Positions 42,663-51,885 of a DNA stretch of 64,000 nucleotides are shown here, piece by piece. The stretch is from Ilyomonas sp965247435 (GTDB lineage Bacteria > Bacteroidota > Bacteroidia > Chitinophagales > Chitinophagaceae): the NCBI GenBank assembly GCA_965247435.1, contig OZ252019.1:1798001-1862000 (forward strand). The letters run 5' to 3'. The translations under genes were made by a program, and so were the position numbers. How positions within the stretch are numbered: position 1 is the stretch's first letter; the number at the start of each line of letters is the position of its first letter. The notes under the pieces were generated by a model. That model was not told the DNA's origin. It worked only from the letters and a program-made list of their open reading frames with translations, and made no database searches.

Positions 42663-43721
42663 TTACCGGCTGAGTATGCGTATAAAACGTTTTATATCCG
42701 CAAGCGGGTCAATCACTGCGCCCCGGAGTAAATGCTGGGTTAACTGCGCCGCAAAGTATGGCGCCAGCGAACAGCCTTTGGTACCCATGCCGTTTAAAAT
42801 GCCTACCGCAGGATGTACCGGATGAAGCCCGGCAAAAGGCCTGCGCTCTATGTTTGCCGGCCGTTCAGAAGCTATCTGGTCTAAAATCGTGTATGGTAGT
42901 TTAAGCCAGTAATCCAGTTGCGCCTGCGCCCTGCCTTTAAAAACCGGAGTAGGCCGGAGATCTGTATATTTCCATTCATAAGTAGAGCCAATCCAAAACA
43001 GGTCTTTTTCTGTCCAGGGTACTATGCTGATGCCTTGTTTGTAAATATTAGCGGCAGGCAGGCCAGGTATGCATGCAATTAATGCTTCGCCTTTATTTAC
43101 AGCATAAGGCAGCAAATTAAAATATGGATTATGAATGCCTGCTGCACCTTCGCAACAAATAATTTTGGATGCACTAATATCTTTATATACTACTCTTTCT
43201 TTCTCCACCTGGCATTGTGTCCAGTCAAAATATTCTTCAAGTAACTGATTGTGTTGATTAAGATATTGCCGCCAGCGATGCAGCAAGGTTTGTACATCTG
43301 CCAGCCAGCAGGGACTTATTTCGCCAATGCCATAATTATAGCGGAAGTATTGCTGCCACTGCTCCTGATTGTTTTGCATGTATAATAACGAAGGCTCTTC
43401 GGCCTGCCGGCTCTCAAATGCTTCCCGCATTTGCAGTGTAGCATGAAAATCTAATACATTACACTGCTTTATAAGCGGAACCTGCAACAATTCTCCGAAT
43501 GCGGTATAAGCATTCCAGCTAAAGGGCAGCAATTCTTCTATCAGCCATGTTTTTACAATGCGCCTGCCCGTAACAGGGTTAATCACGCCACTGGCTACCT
43601 TGCTGGCAGTAAGGGATTGCGGTGTATCAATTACCAATACAGTTTTTTTCTCCTGCAATAAGTAGTAGCTGAGAAAAGTGCCGCAGATGCCTTGCCCGAT
43701 GATGAGGTAATCAACTGTCAT
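42663..43721 (-). CDS. FAD-dependent oxidoreductase (DAO family)
   Basis: A 352-residue flavoprotein with the N-terminal dinucleotide motif (DYLIIGQGICGTFLSYYLL), the block SKVASGVINPVTGRR that follows in amine/amino-acid oxidases of the DAO family, and a C-terminal GMGTKGCSLAPYFAAQL closing the FAD site. The order recalls glycine oxidase ThiO and the C-terminal half of MnmC. Substrate unknown. No signal peptide. It is followed by the UmuD-like gene after about 255 bases and probably not in one operon with it. Confidence 0.85.
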   Translation of the reverse strand: MTVDYLIIGQGICGTFLSYYLLQEKKTVLVIDTPQSLTASKVASGVINPVTGRRIVKTWLIEELLPFSWNAYTAFGELLQVPLIKQCNVLDFHATLQMREAFESRQAEEPSLLYMQNNQEQWQQYFRYNYGIGEISPCWLADVQTLLHRWRQYLNQHNQLLEEYFDWTQCQVEKERVVYKDISASKIICCEGAAGIHNPYFNLLPYAVNKGEALIACIPGLPAANIYKQGISIVPWTEKDLFWIGSTYEWKYTDLRPTPVFKGRAQAQLDYWLKLPYTILDQIASERPANIERRPFAGLHPVHPAVGILNGMGTKGCSLAPYFAAQLTQHLLRGAVIDPLADIKRFIRILSR

Positions 43722-43827
43722 AATCCAATTAAGAATTAATCGTACAAAAAACAGCAGTTTAAATGCAACTGCGAAGCGCTGAAATAGTAAGCAGCCGGCA
43801 GTTCATAAATAGTTTCCTGCTTATTGG

Positions 43828-44595
43828 TCATTTAGCATGAACAATATCCAGAGCTTTTACCTGCGCTTTATAAGCAGCGGGTAAAACAAGACTCTTCAGA
43901 AACCAGTCCAGCTTTAATAGGCGGCTAAATTTATAAATCCCTAACACCGGCGTAAGCAACGAAATGTTTCTCCGGTGCAGCAGCTCGCGCACCTGCGGCG
44001 GCACTACCAGCGCTTGTCCTTCTGTCAGCAAAAAATACCGGAACAGCCCCAGGTGCTTTTTGTATTGCTTAAAAAGATCTGCTGTATATCGGCTATAAGT
44101 CATATTGTTATCTAAATGTTCGCTGCGCATGACCTGCCATGCAGGATAAGTTTCCGGCAAACCCTGTATGCCCATACGCGCGCCCACCTTATAAAAAGTA
44201 TGGAACACTTCTGTCTGTTCGTTCGTAGTCAGTTTTCGCTGCATCAATTCATACGAGCGGATCGAATAATCTATCAGCATAAAAAGAACATCGCGGTACG
44301 CCCAGTCAGGAATCTTCATGTCGCGGCGCGCTTCCACACCGGCATGTATATGCGCCATTTTATCAATCACTGCATTTGCCTTTTCTTTTTCCGAAAAAAC
44401 AATAAGCCTTGCATAGGCCACTGTAGAGAAAAGCCTGCCCAGGGGGTCTGCCGGCAAGCGGCCCGTAAAGTATAGCCAGTCCACAGCTTTGTTAAGCGCA
44501 AACTCTGCCGCCGCACCTGCAAAAATGAACATAATAATATCGCTGCTTCCCCATATCTCTCTTACTACAGAATCTTGCTTTACAAAATATTCCAT
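43828..44595 (-). CDS. oxygenase MpaB family protein (DUF2236)
   Basis: A 255-residue helical protein. The family blocks are visible: REIWGSSDIIMFIFAGAAAE at the start, MAHIHAGVEARRDMKIPDWAYRDV with the likely haem-related His, and QGLPETYPAWQVMRSEHLD. Related proteins include rubber oxygenase (latex-clearing protein, haem-binding) and fungal MpaB. The actual reaction is unknown here. The frame's first codon is TTG at 44601; I use the ATG at 44595. Confidence 0.8.
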   Translation of the reverse strand: MEYFVKQDSVVREIWGSSDIIMFIFAGAAAEFALNKAVDWLYFTGRLPADPLGRLFSTVAYARLIVFSEKEKANAVIDKMAHIHAGVEARRDMKIPDWAYRDVLFMLIDYSIRSYELMQRKLTTNEQTEVFHTFYKVGARMGIQGLPETYPAWQVMRSEHLDNNMTYSRYTADLFKQYKKHLGLFRYFLLTEGQALVVPPQVRELLHRRNISLLTPVLGIYKFSRLLKLDWFLKSLVLPAAYKAQVKALDIVHAK

Positions 44596-44857
44596 GCTCA
44601 AATAAACGAAGAAAGGAGGAAAAAGTAATTTTAGCTGTAAACGCCCTTGTCTGTAACCATCCTCCTAATACATATTTCGTGCAGTTCGCAAAAAAGGCTT
44701 GCTATGGCCTGCTGCCCCTGTAATGTAACACCTGTGCCTTTTATTGTTTTACTTTACAGCTATTGAATACTTTTACCCAAAAAATTATTTTAAAGCGGTT
44801 GTAACAAAATATGCCCGCAGGCGTATAACTTAAAAGCCTGTAAGACCATACCTGTTT

Positions 44858-45343
44858 ATGACGGATAAAGAATACAATGAATGTGTAACGCTGTATGCAG
44901 ATAATGTGTACCGGTTTATTGTTAAAAACCTGCGCCATGAAGAAGACGCAAGAGATGTGGTGCAAACGGCTTATGAAAAACTATGGCGCAACAGGGATAT
45001 GGTAGAATATGCAAAAAGTAAATCGTATTTGTTTACTGTTGCGTACAACCAGATGATTGATCACCTGCGTAAAAGCAAACGCATGTATTACAAAGATGAT
45101 TTTAGTAGCGATACACGGGCACAGCATCAGCCGGCGAGCGACGCAAAAAAGATATTGAACGAGGCATTGAACCGGCTGAGTGATATGCAGAAAAGCCTGG
45201 TGATGCTAAAAGATTATGAAGGGTATAGTTACGAAGAAATAGGACAGATTATGAACCTGAACGAAAGCCAGGTGAAAGTATATCTCCATCGGGCGCGGCT
45301 AACGCTAAAAAGTTATCTGGTGAGTAAAGAACATGTTATGTAA
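44858..45343 (+). CDS. ECF-type RNA polymerase sigma factor
   Basis: A 161-residue sigma-70-family factor with only regions 2 and 4. Region 2 reads YRFIVKNLRHEEDARDVVQT and LFTVAYNQMIDHLRK; region 4 reads LKDYEGYSYEEIGQIMNLNE and VYLHRARLTLKSYL. It is the first gene of a three-gene set with a membrane anti-sigma-like protein (22 bases downstream) and an outer-membrane barrel protein, which suggests envelope-related control. Confidence 0.93.
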   Translation: MTDKEYNECVTLYADNVYRFIVKNLRHEEDARDVVQTAYEKLWRNRDMVEYAKSKSYLFTVAYNQMIDHLRKSKRMYYKDDFSSDTRAQHQPASDAKKILNEALNRLSDMQKSLVMLKDYEGYSYEEIGQIMNLNESQVKVYLHRARLTLKSYLVSKEHVM

Positions 45344-45365
45344 GACATAAAAAAGATGAGGCATC

Positions 45366-46427
45366 ATGATTAATCTAAGTAATTACGAAGAGTTTTTTTT
45401 ATTGTATATAGATGGTGAACTGAATAAAGCTCAGCAGGAAGCAGTAGAAGCTTTTGCATTGCAGCATCCGCACCTCAGGGCAGAATTATATAAGCTGCAA
45501 CAGGCTAAACTTATGCCTGCGGATATAGTCTCGTTCGGTGATAAAATATCGCTGCTTAAACCTGCCAATAGCAGCATTAATATTGAAAACTATGAAGAGT
45601 ATTTTTTGCTCTATACAGATAATGAACTAACAAAAGCAGCAAAAGAAGAAACAGAACGTTTTGTTTTACAGCACCCGCAGTTGCAGGAAACGTTTATGCT
45701 ATTGCAGCAGGCAAAGCTTTTGCCGGAAGCGGCCGAATGCCCAAACAAGCAGGCGCTTTATAAGAAGGGCAAAAGAACTGTACCACTGTTTGCCCGGCTG
45801 GCTGCAGCCGCTGCATTTGCAGGTATCGCGTTGCTGGTATGGTGGCAAAGTAATGATACTTACAGCCAGCAAAGAGCAGTAAACATCCGGCAAAGCCATA
45901 CCACGCCAAAGGCCGTGGTACCGCAGCGTAATAACGGGGTGATTATGCCGCCGCTGCAAGCGGATAAGCGCACTGTAATTGCTAAGCGGGAGACAAAGCC
46001 AAAGCCAAAGGAGCAGGCGGCAAAGTTGGTAACGGCCAATAATAAAGAGACGGCTTTGGGGAGTGATAAAAACAACAGTATCAAACCGCGGCTTGCCATA
46101 CATATTAATGCAATACCCGCAATACAGCAACCAGTGCCTGAACCTGTTATTCTTGCAAACAGTATAAGCCCTGCAAAACAGGAGCCCCCAGAATTGAAAC
46201 CTTTGGAAGAAATGAGTAATATAAATGATAATGATGTACAGGTAATATATGCAGCTAACGAAGATGCTGCGGCCCGCCCTGCAGTATATAAAGAACTGAA
46301 TACAGATAACGATGCGCAAACCTTGTATGTAGGTGCATTGCAACTGAATAAAGCTAAAGTAAACGGTTTGTTTAAAAAAGCTGCCCATCTGCTGGGCGGC
46401 AAAGCCAGAGAGCAAACCTTCGAGTAA
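45366..46427 (+). CDS. membrane anti-sigma-factor-like protein with a duplicated N-terminal motif
   Basis: A 353-residue protein. The first about 45 residues (NYEEFFLLYIDGELNKAQQE ... LQQAKLMP, 6-51) are repeated 69 residues later (NYEEYFLLYTDNELTKAAKE ... LQQAKLLP, 75-120). This is the usual anti-sigma N-terminal helix pattern, but with no zinc-binding His/Cys. A membrane segment (about 141-160, FARLAAAAAFAGIALLVWW) and a long, low-complexity periplasmic part follow. It lies directly after the ECF sigma gene, so it probably holds that sigma at the membrane. The duplicated domain could bind two sigma molecules or one more tightly. Confidence 0.8.
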   Translation: MINLSNYEEFFLLYIDGELNKAQQEAVEAFALQHPHLRAELYKLQQAKLMPADIVSFGDKISLLKPANSSINIENYEEYFLLYTDNELTKAAKEETERFVLQHPQLQETFMLLQQAKLLPEAAECPNKQALYKKGKRTVPLFARLAAAAAFAGIALLVWWQSNDTYSQQRAVNIRQSHTTPKAVVPQRNNGVIMPPLQADKRTVIAKRETKPKPKEQAAKLVTANNKETALGSDKNNSIKPRLAIHINAIPAIQQPVPEPVILANSISPAKQEPPELKPLEEMSNINDNDVQVIYAANEDAAARPAVYKELNTDNDAQTLYVGALQLNKAKVNGLFKKAAHLLGGKAREQTFE

Positions 46428-46496
46428 ATAAAAAACCGACTGCTGTTTTGCAGCATTCATTAGTACATTATAAACGTTTTTTTAAATCACACTAAT

Positions 46497-47387
46497 ATGA
46501 ACAAAGTTTTTTTGATGCTTGCGGCTATGCTGCTTGCAGCCACTGCTTTTGCCCAGACTGACAGTTCGTACAAACCTGCGACAGATACAGCCGGAAGGCA
46601 GCAGCCTGATACCATACGGGTAGGTAATTTTATAATTGTAAAGCAAAACAAGAACGGTGATAACAAAGACGATAAGGAACATAAGTTTATTGTTATTACC
46701 CGGTCCCGTTCTTATAATTATGATTCTTCTTATCATCCGAATTCTACGTTTACTACCAACTGGCTGGTATTCGATCTGGGCTTTGCCAACATTGATGATA
46801 AGACCAACTATACAACAGCCAACAATGGCAGTTATCTACACAAAACAAGCGCCGGCGAGCCTGCGTTTGCAAAGAGCGATTTAAAGCTGCGGACAAAGTC
46901 TTCCAATGTAAATATCTGGTTGTTTATGCAGCGGCTGAATATTGCGAAACATGCACTCAACCTTAAATATGGCCTGGGCTTCGAGATGTTCAACTTCCGG
47001 TATGAGAACGACATTAGCTACAATAAAACCCCGGCTCATGTTTACCGCGACAGTGTTCATTTTTCAAAAGATAAACTGTATGCAGGTTATGCCACCGTTC
47101 CTTTCATGCTGAATATCAATCCCTGGCCAACCAAGAAAAGGTTAAGCATAAGCTTCGGTGCCAGCGCCGGCTACCTGGTAGGCAGCCATACCAAGCAGGT
47201 AAGCAAGGAAAGAGGAAATGATAAAACACGTGGTGATTTTGACCTGGAGAAATGGCGTTTTGCCTATGTAGCTGAGTTAGGCATCGGCCCTGTAAAATTG
47301 TATGGTTCTTATAGCATTCATCCGTTGCACCAGACAGATTTAAAGCAGTATCCGTATGCAGTAGGAGTGAGGTTCAGCAGTTGGTAA
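46497..47387 (+). CDS. outer-membrane beta-barrel protein (PorT-like)
   Basis: A 296-residue exported protein: signal VFLMLAAMLLAATAFAQ, a polar linker with DKEHKFIVITRSR, then a barrel of alternating strands ending in the aromatic C-terminus VRFSSW, as outer-membrane barrels do. The third gene of the ECF sigma set. Function in the envelope is unknown; the family is often called porin-family/PorT-like. Confidence 0.8.
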   Translation: MNKVFLMLAAMLLAATAFAQTDSSYKPATDTAGRQQPDTIRVGNFIIVKQNKNGDNKDDKEHKFIVITRSRSYNYDSSYHPNSTFTTNWLVFDLGFANIDDKTNYTTANNGSYLHKTSAGEPAFAKSDLKLRTKSSNVNIWLFMQRLNIAKHALNLKYGLGFEMFNFRYENDISYNKTPAHVYRDSVHFSKDKLYAGYATVPFMLNINPWPTKKRLSISFGASAGYLVGSHTKQVSKERGNDKTRGDFDLEKWRFAYVAELGIGPVKLYGSYSIHPLHQTDLKQYPYAVGVRFSSW

Positions 47388-47412
47388 AAGGTATTGTATA
47401 ATTAAGTGCAGT

Positions 47413-47448
47413 GCCCGGCCATGAACTTTTACGTGGCGCGGGCTTTTT
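47413..47448 (+). terminator. intrinsic terminator after the ECF sigma set
   Basis: GCCCGGCCA (47413-47421) pairs with TGGC and CGGGC (47434-47437, 47439-47443) with a one-base bulge, followed by five T. Confidence 0.75.
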
Positions 47449-47622
47449 AATTTTTACTAAAAAACGCAGACTTTAAGCTTGAGCAAACAGGTTTTGCTGT
47501 ACTACATTTTGTGCGGCTGCTATAAAGAAAATTGCTACGCTTGTTTTGAGCGAATTGTTATTCAGTAATATGCCGATGAAAAAAAATTATAATAGTGTCG
47601 CCCTTTCAAAAAAATTAGCCTT

Positions 47623-47675
47623 ACCTGTCAGGTTAACCAGGTTTTTTATATTCAAAAATTTTCAGCCTGACAGGT
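47623..47675. repeat. ACCTGTCAGG inverted repeat
   Basis: ACCTGTCAGG (47623-47632) and CCTGACAGGT (47666-47675) are perfect complements 33 bases apart; the core CTGACAGG is shared with the palindromes at 9043 and 9148, so it may belong to the same repeat class. Confidence 0.6.
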
Positions 47676-47942
47676 TATAACATCACACTTTATAACAACA
47701 TCTGAAATTGTAAGTAATCGGTCAAAATTATTTATCCTTTATTGCTTATTGTTCTCCGCTTTGTGGAAAAAAGAACAAAAAAAAAGCGGCATGAAAACGA
47801 TATACGGCACGTTTTTCTGAAATGCCCTGATACAGCGTTTGCGCTGCTGTGAATTAGGCAATAGTAGTGCTTAATCAGAGCGAAGAGCAATGTCACTTTG
47901 AGCCTGTTTTATTTTGATAGCGCACTTGCATTACCAAAATTA

Positions 47943-49307
47943 TCATTCAGCCGTTGATGCCAAATTGCTGCAGTATTCAATAATCACCTGCTCTATATCT
48001 TTGGGTTTGATAGGTTTTATAACAAAGCTGTTAATGCCTGCCTGCAAGAAGTGGCTTTCCTCTTCCAGTGCATTTGCAGTGAGCGCAATAATAACCGGGC
48101 GTGTGCTTTGTAAATAATACTCCCGGATACGTTTGGTGGCTTCTATGCCATCCATCTCCGGCATAAACATATCCATAAAAATAAGGTCGTATTTTTCTTC
48201 AATAGCTTTGGCTACCGCCTCTGTTCCATTTTGTGCAACTTCACACTGGTAGCCCAGTTTACTCAGGATAGAAGAAAGCACGATCTGGCTCATTTCATTA
48301 TCATCGGCAGTAAGTATCCGTAGCGGGATTTTTTTGCTCAGGGCTCTGTCTATCTTATCACCGGTTGTATCAGTTATTGTACGCATTTGCTTGTCAGCCG
48401 TTTTGCCGGCACGGATCGTAAAAGTAAATACACTGCCGCCGGCTGTGCTTTCTATTTTAACAGCACCGCCCATTAATGCCACGAGGCGGGCTGCTATAGA
48501 CAAGCCAAGGCCTGTATAATGTGTTGTATGCATCACCTCATTTGGTGATGCAGCCATATAGGCGGCATTTTCTTCGCCGGCAGCATCTGCAATCTTAAAC
48601 TGTAGTTGCAGGCTGCCTGCCTGCTCGCTTAATAATTCTACCGTAAGTTGCAATACACCGGTATCGGTGAATTGTATGGCATTGCTCAGCAGGTTCATTA
48701 GCACCTGGCGCAGCCGGGTAATATCGCTTACGATAAGATTAGGTACCTGCGGTGCTATATTGTAATGAATAATTATCTGCTGACTATCGGAGAGCAGCAG
48801 GGTACGTACTTCTTCAATGCAATCGTGCAGCGATAATGGATTATTTTCGATAGTTAATTTGCCGGCTTCGATCTTAAAAAAATCGAGGCTGTCGTTAATA
48901 ACAGACAACAGGCTTACAGCACCGCGATGTACATTCGTAACCATTTTTTTCTGTTCATCATCAAGCGGCGATTGCATAAGCAGCGATACCGTGCCAAGCA
49001 CATGGTTGAGCGGCGTGCGGAGCTCGTTGCTCATGGTAGAAAGAAACTGGGTTTTAGAATGGTTGGCGTCTTCAGCCGCATTCTTGGCAGATCGTAACTG
49101 GCCTTCGCTTTCGCTGCGGAAAGAAATATTGGTAAGTACCATCCGGTAGAAAACAATAGCCAGAGCGATCAGGATAAGAATGCTGGCAACAAATACAGTA
49201 ATAACATTGCGGATATAAGGAAAAGCATCTTCCAGCGTTTTTACATGACGGAATGCATACCATGCCCAGATGATATTAACCGCAATAAAAACTATAACAA
49301 TAATCAT
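47943..49307 (-). CDS. degenerate hybrid histidine kinase with an intact receiver
   Basis: A 454-residue membrane protein with hydrophobic segments at about 1-19 and 33-55, HisKA-like and HATPase-like domains, and a C-terminal receiver. In the H-box the phospho-accepting His is Asn94 (STMSNELRTPLN; codon AAC). The ATP-binding domain keeps the N-box (NLLSNAIQFT, N209) and G2 (GLGLSI), but the G1 box DxGxG is replaced by DAAGEE (241-246). The receiver is complete: D335-D336, D379 (FMDMFMPEMDG), K431. It should not phosphorylate itself, so it may only receive phosphate or bind a partner. The start is uncertain: no earlier ATG, but the frame continues in KATFYTYKNKSLLLVAA. Confidence 0.88.
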   Translation of the reverse strand: MIIVIVFIAVNIIWAWYAFRHVKTLEDAFPYIRNVITVFVASILILIALAIVFYRMVLTNISFRSESEGQLRSAKNAAEDANHSKTQFLSTMSNELRTPLNHVLGTVSLLMQSPLDDEQKKMVTNVHRGAVSLLSVINDSLDFFKIEAGKLTIENNPLSLHDCIEEVRTLLLSDSQQIIIHYNIAPQVPNLIVSDITRLRQVLMNLLSNAIQFTDTGVLQLTVELLSEQAGSLQLQFKIADAAGEENAAYMAASPNEVMHTTHYTGLGLSIAARLVALMGGAVKIESTAGGSVFTFTIRAGKTADKQMRTITDTTGDKIDRALSKKIPLRILTADDNEMSQIVLSSILSKLGYQCEVAQNGTEAVAKAIEEKYDLIFMDMFMPEMDGIEATKRIREYYLQSTRPVIIALTANALEEESHFLQAGINSFVIKPIKPKDIEQVIIEYCSNLASTAE

Positions 49308-49465
49308 AGCTGCAACCAGCAGCAGACTTTTGTTTTTATATGTATAGAATGTGGCTTTAATGATAAATATTTGTGGTGCAAGTACGCACGTAACTGCAAG
49401 AAATACAATTAATATTCACTTAAAGCAGCCTTATAATTTGGGTAAAGTGAAGTATGATAAAAAGG

Positions 49466-50443
49466 TTATATTAATTGATATTTTTTTTGCAATTGCTTAC
49501 ATATACGAAAAATCGTATCGTTCAAAGGGCGGTATTTAAAATCCGGGAATGCCTTCAATAGTTTCCCATTTTTAAAAATTACTTTAGCCTGTGCACTGGC
49601 AGCAGTTTCCCGGGTAAGCAAGGGGCTGATGCCGGTAAATAAATATTTAACAGCTTCTATCCGCCATATTATCCCGGCCAGTGCAGGCGTTACCTTTTTA
49701 CGTACCGGCTGCTTGCCAAAACAGGCGGCAACAGCAGTGAACAATTCTCTGTACGATATGTTTGCTGCATTTAAAATAAACCGTTGTCCCGACACATCAT
49801 TTTGCATCAGCAACTGCATAGCTGCTGCTACATCCTCTACATCCACAAAGCCGGTTATACCATCAGTGTACCATTTAAATTCGTCATACGCTGTTTTAAA
49901 AATTTGTGAGGAGCCGTTGTTCCAATCGCCTGCGCCTAAAATAATTGAAGGGTTTACAATGACAGCGGGCAGGCCTTCTCCAATGCCGCGCCACACTTCC
50001 ATCTCTGCTAAGTATTTGCTCCTGCCATATTCGCTGTTGTTGGTTTTAGGCGTCCACTGCATATCCTCATCTATTGCAGCGTCCCGGTTCAGCCGCCCCA
50101 GTGCCGCTACCGAACTTACGTGCACCAGCTTTTGCACACCGGCATTGAGGCAGGCATTTACCACATTGGCAGTGCCTTCTACATTGGTTTGATAAAGCAG
50201 CTTCGTTTTTTTAGGATTAAAGGAAACGGTTGCCGCACAATGATATACCTGCGTAATGCCTGTTAACGCCTTTTCGAGCGCGATGATATCGAGAATATCT
50301 CCTTGTATCCAGGCTATTTTATCAGCGCCTTCGTACGATGGTATGCTGCTGCGGTACAATGCGCTTACCTGCCTGCCCTGCTTTACCAAAGCCTGCGCTA
50401 AATGCGAACCTAATAAACCGGTAGCTCCCGTAATGAGTATCAT
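49466..50443 (-). CDS. NAD-dependent epimerase/dehydratase (extended SDR)
   Basis: A 325-residue Rossmann enzyme with GATGLLGSH (nucleotide-binding GxxGxxG), DILD, the catalytic YGRSK (Tyr and Lys), and SSV (catalytic Ser). The block NVEGTANVVNACLNAGVQKL and C-terminal features are like dihydroflavonol reductase or NAD-dependent sugar epimerases. The longer frame to 50491 has no family similarity at its start and would overlap a -7 box (50485-50492). Substrate unknown. Confidence 0.88.
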   Translation of the reverse strand: MILITGATGLLGSHLAQALVKQGRQVSALYRSSIPSYEGADKIAWIQGDILDIIALEKALTGITQVYHCAATVSFNPKKTKLLYQTNVEGTANVVNACLNAGVQKLVHVSSVAALGRLNRDAAIDEDMQWTPKTNNSEYGRSKYLAEMEVWRGIGEGLPAVIVNPSIILGAGDWNNGSSQIFKTAYDEFKWYTDGITGFVDVEDVAAAMQLLMQNDVSGQRFILNAANISYRELFTAVAACFGKQPVRKKVTPALAGIIWRIEAVKYLFTGISPLLTRETAASAQAKVIFKNGKLLKAFPDFKYRPLNDTIFRICKQLQKKYQLI

Positions 50444-50484
50444 ACAATAAGAAGACGCTTGAAAAAGAAAACGGTGAAATGCTG

Positions 50485-50492
50485 CAAACATA
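50485..50492 (-). promoter_or_regulatory. candidate -7 box for the epimerase
   Basis: Minus strand TATGTTTG, an exact TAnnTTTG match, 41 bases before the ATG. No -33 match found. Confidence 0.4.
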
Positions 50493-50612
50493 CATTAAGA
50501 AGCGGACGCAGGCGAAGGCGAAATCAGCCTTGAATGCGGAGGCTTTGGAAAGGCGGTAATAAACTTTCAGGCAACTGGTATTGCATACGGTACAATCATT
50601 ATTTTTACAACA

Positions 50613-51242
50613 ATGCAGCAGCAATTATTTCTGTTTGAGGCGCCGGATAGCAAGATGCCGGATGCAGCAGCGCAACAACCTGGAGTTGCTGGAAACAAAG
50701 AGCCGGCAGCTAATTTGCCGGCGGAAGAAACACCTGCACCGGCAAGCCGGGAAGAGCAGCCTGTAGCTACTGCAATTGCAGACCCGTTTGCTGCGGTACG
50801 GCAGGAGCAGGAAGAAAAATTAGAAAATATGCTGTTGCTTCCTGCGGTAAAGCGCGGTAGAAAATCGTTTAGAGATATGGATGCAGAAACGATACTGGTA
50901 GAGGTGCCGGACGACGAAGTGTTGTTTCAAAAGCAATACTATTCTATGCGCACGGTGGCCGGCTGGTTTGGCATTACGCTGTCGCAGTTGCGTAAATGGG
51001 AAATTGAATTTGATATTTTACAACCTAAAAAAAATGTGCGGGGCGATCGCTTTTTCCGGCCGGAAGATGTAAAGAACCTGCAGCTCATTTATCATCTTAT
51101 CCGCCGCCGCAAGTTTACAACAGCCGGCGCGATACAATATTTAAAGGAAAACAAAAAAAACCTGCGCAAGACCATACAGCTAACCGATGCGCTTGCCAAA
51201 TTAAAACAATTTTTACTCGAACTCAGAGCTATATCAGAATGA
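50613..51242 (+). CDS. MerR-family transcriptional regulator
   Basis: A 209-residue protein. An Ala/Pro/Glu-rich N-terminus (about 1-80) is followed by a Lys/Arg-rich segment (VKRGRKSFRDMD), then a MerR-type winged helix (YYSMRTVAGWFGITLSQLRKWEIEFD ... GDRFFRPEDVKNLQLIYHLI) and a helical end. DNA-binding is near-certain; the signal is not. The last four bases overlap the start of the thioredoxin-like lipoprotein gene (ATGA), so they are translated together. Confidence 0.87.
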   Translation: MQQQLFLFEAPDSKMPDAAAQQPGVAGNKEPAANLPAEETPAPASREEQPVATAIADPFAAVRQEQEEKLENMLLLPAVKRGRKSFRDMDAETILVEVPDDEVLFQKQYYSMRTVAGWFGITLSQLRKWEIEFDILQPKKNVRGDRFFRPEDVKNLQLIYHLIRRRKFTTAGAIQYLKENKKNLRKTIQLTDALAKLKQFLLELRAISE

Positions 51243-51784
51243 AAAAAATAATAATGATCGGTACAGGCATCGTAATGCTGCTGTCCTGTCACACACAAAA
51301 GCAGGTGGCATCAGCAGGCGCGCCGATACTTTACGAAACGATAAAAGGTACTGATGAAAAAACACTGAAAGGCCTGCTGAGCCGGTCGGTAATTGAAAAG
51401 GATACGGCTTTTAAATGGTTCAAAGCCAATTACGCGTTAGGCACCGCAGATGCTGCAGCCGTTAGTACTTTTCAGAAGCAGGGAGCAAAGTTTCACATGA
51501 TTATTTTTGGCGGTACCTGGTGCCATGATACACAAAATTTATTGCCGGTTTTTTATCGCCTTGCCGATAAGTCGGGCTACCCCGATTCGAGCATTACCCT
51601 TATTGGGGTTGACCGTAATAAGCAAACACTAGATAACCTCAGCACGGCTTTTCATATTACCAACGTGCCTACGTTTATTGTAATGAAAGATGGTAAGGAG
51701 GCGGGCCGGGTAATTGAATATGGAAAATACGGGCAGATAGATAAAGAATTGGGAGAGATCGTAGATAGCTTGTCCCGCCCTTAA
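51239..51784 (+). CDS. thioredoxin-like lipoprotein
   Basis: A 181-residue exported protein with a lipobox (IVMLLSCHTQ) and a thioredoxin fold (MIIFGGTWCHDTQNLLPVFY, then IGVDRNKQTLDNL and VPTFIVMKDG with the cis-Pro). The active site is WCHDT, with one Cys in place of the CxxC pair, so a classical dithiol reaction is not possible. It may act as a chaperone, a thiol-scavenger or a mono-thiol enzyme. Overlaps merR by 4 bases. Confidence 0.85.
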   Translation: MKKIIMIGTGIVMLLSCHTQKQVASAGAPILYETIKGTDEKTLKGLLSRSVIEKDTAFKWFKANYALGTADAAAVSTFQKQGAKFHMIIFGGTWCHDTQNLLPVFYRLADKSGYPDSSITLIGVDRNKQTLDNLSTAFHITNVPTFIVMKDGKEAGRVIEYGKYGQIDKELGEIVDSLSRP

Positions 51785-51885
51785 GCAAAAGGGACATTAT
51801 ATTTACATGTGTGAAGGACGGCTGATGATAACGAATCAAGGATGGCAGCCAATTAACAATTAACCATTACCAATAAAAATAACCT

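Larger units (their letters stand above)
47388..47942. other. 555-base non-coding stretch with a terminator and an inverted repeat
   Basis: Begins with the terminator of the sigma set (47413-47448) and has a 10-base inverted repeat at 47623-47675. The rest is AT-rich with no gene found. Confidence 0.5.
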
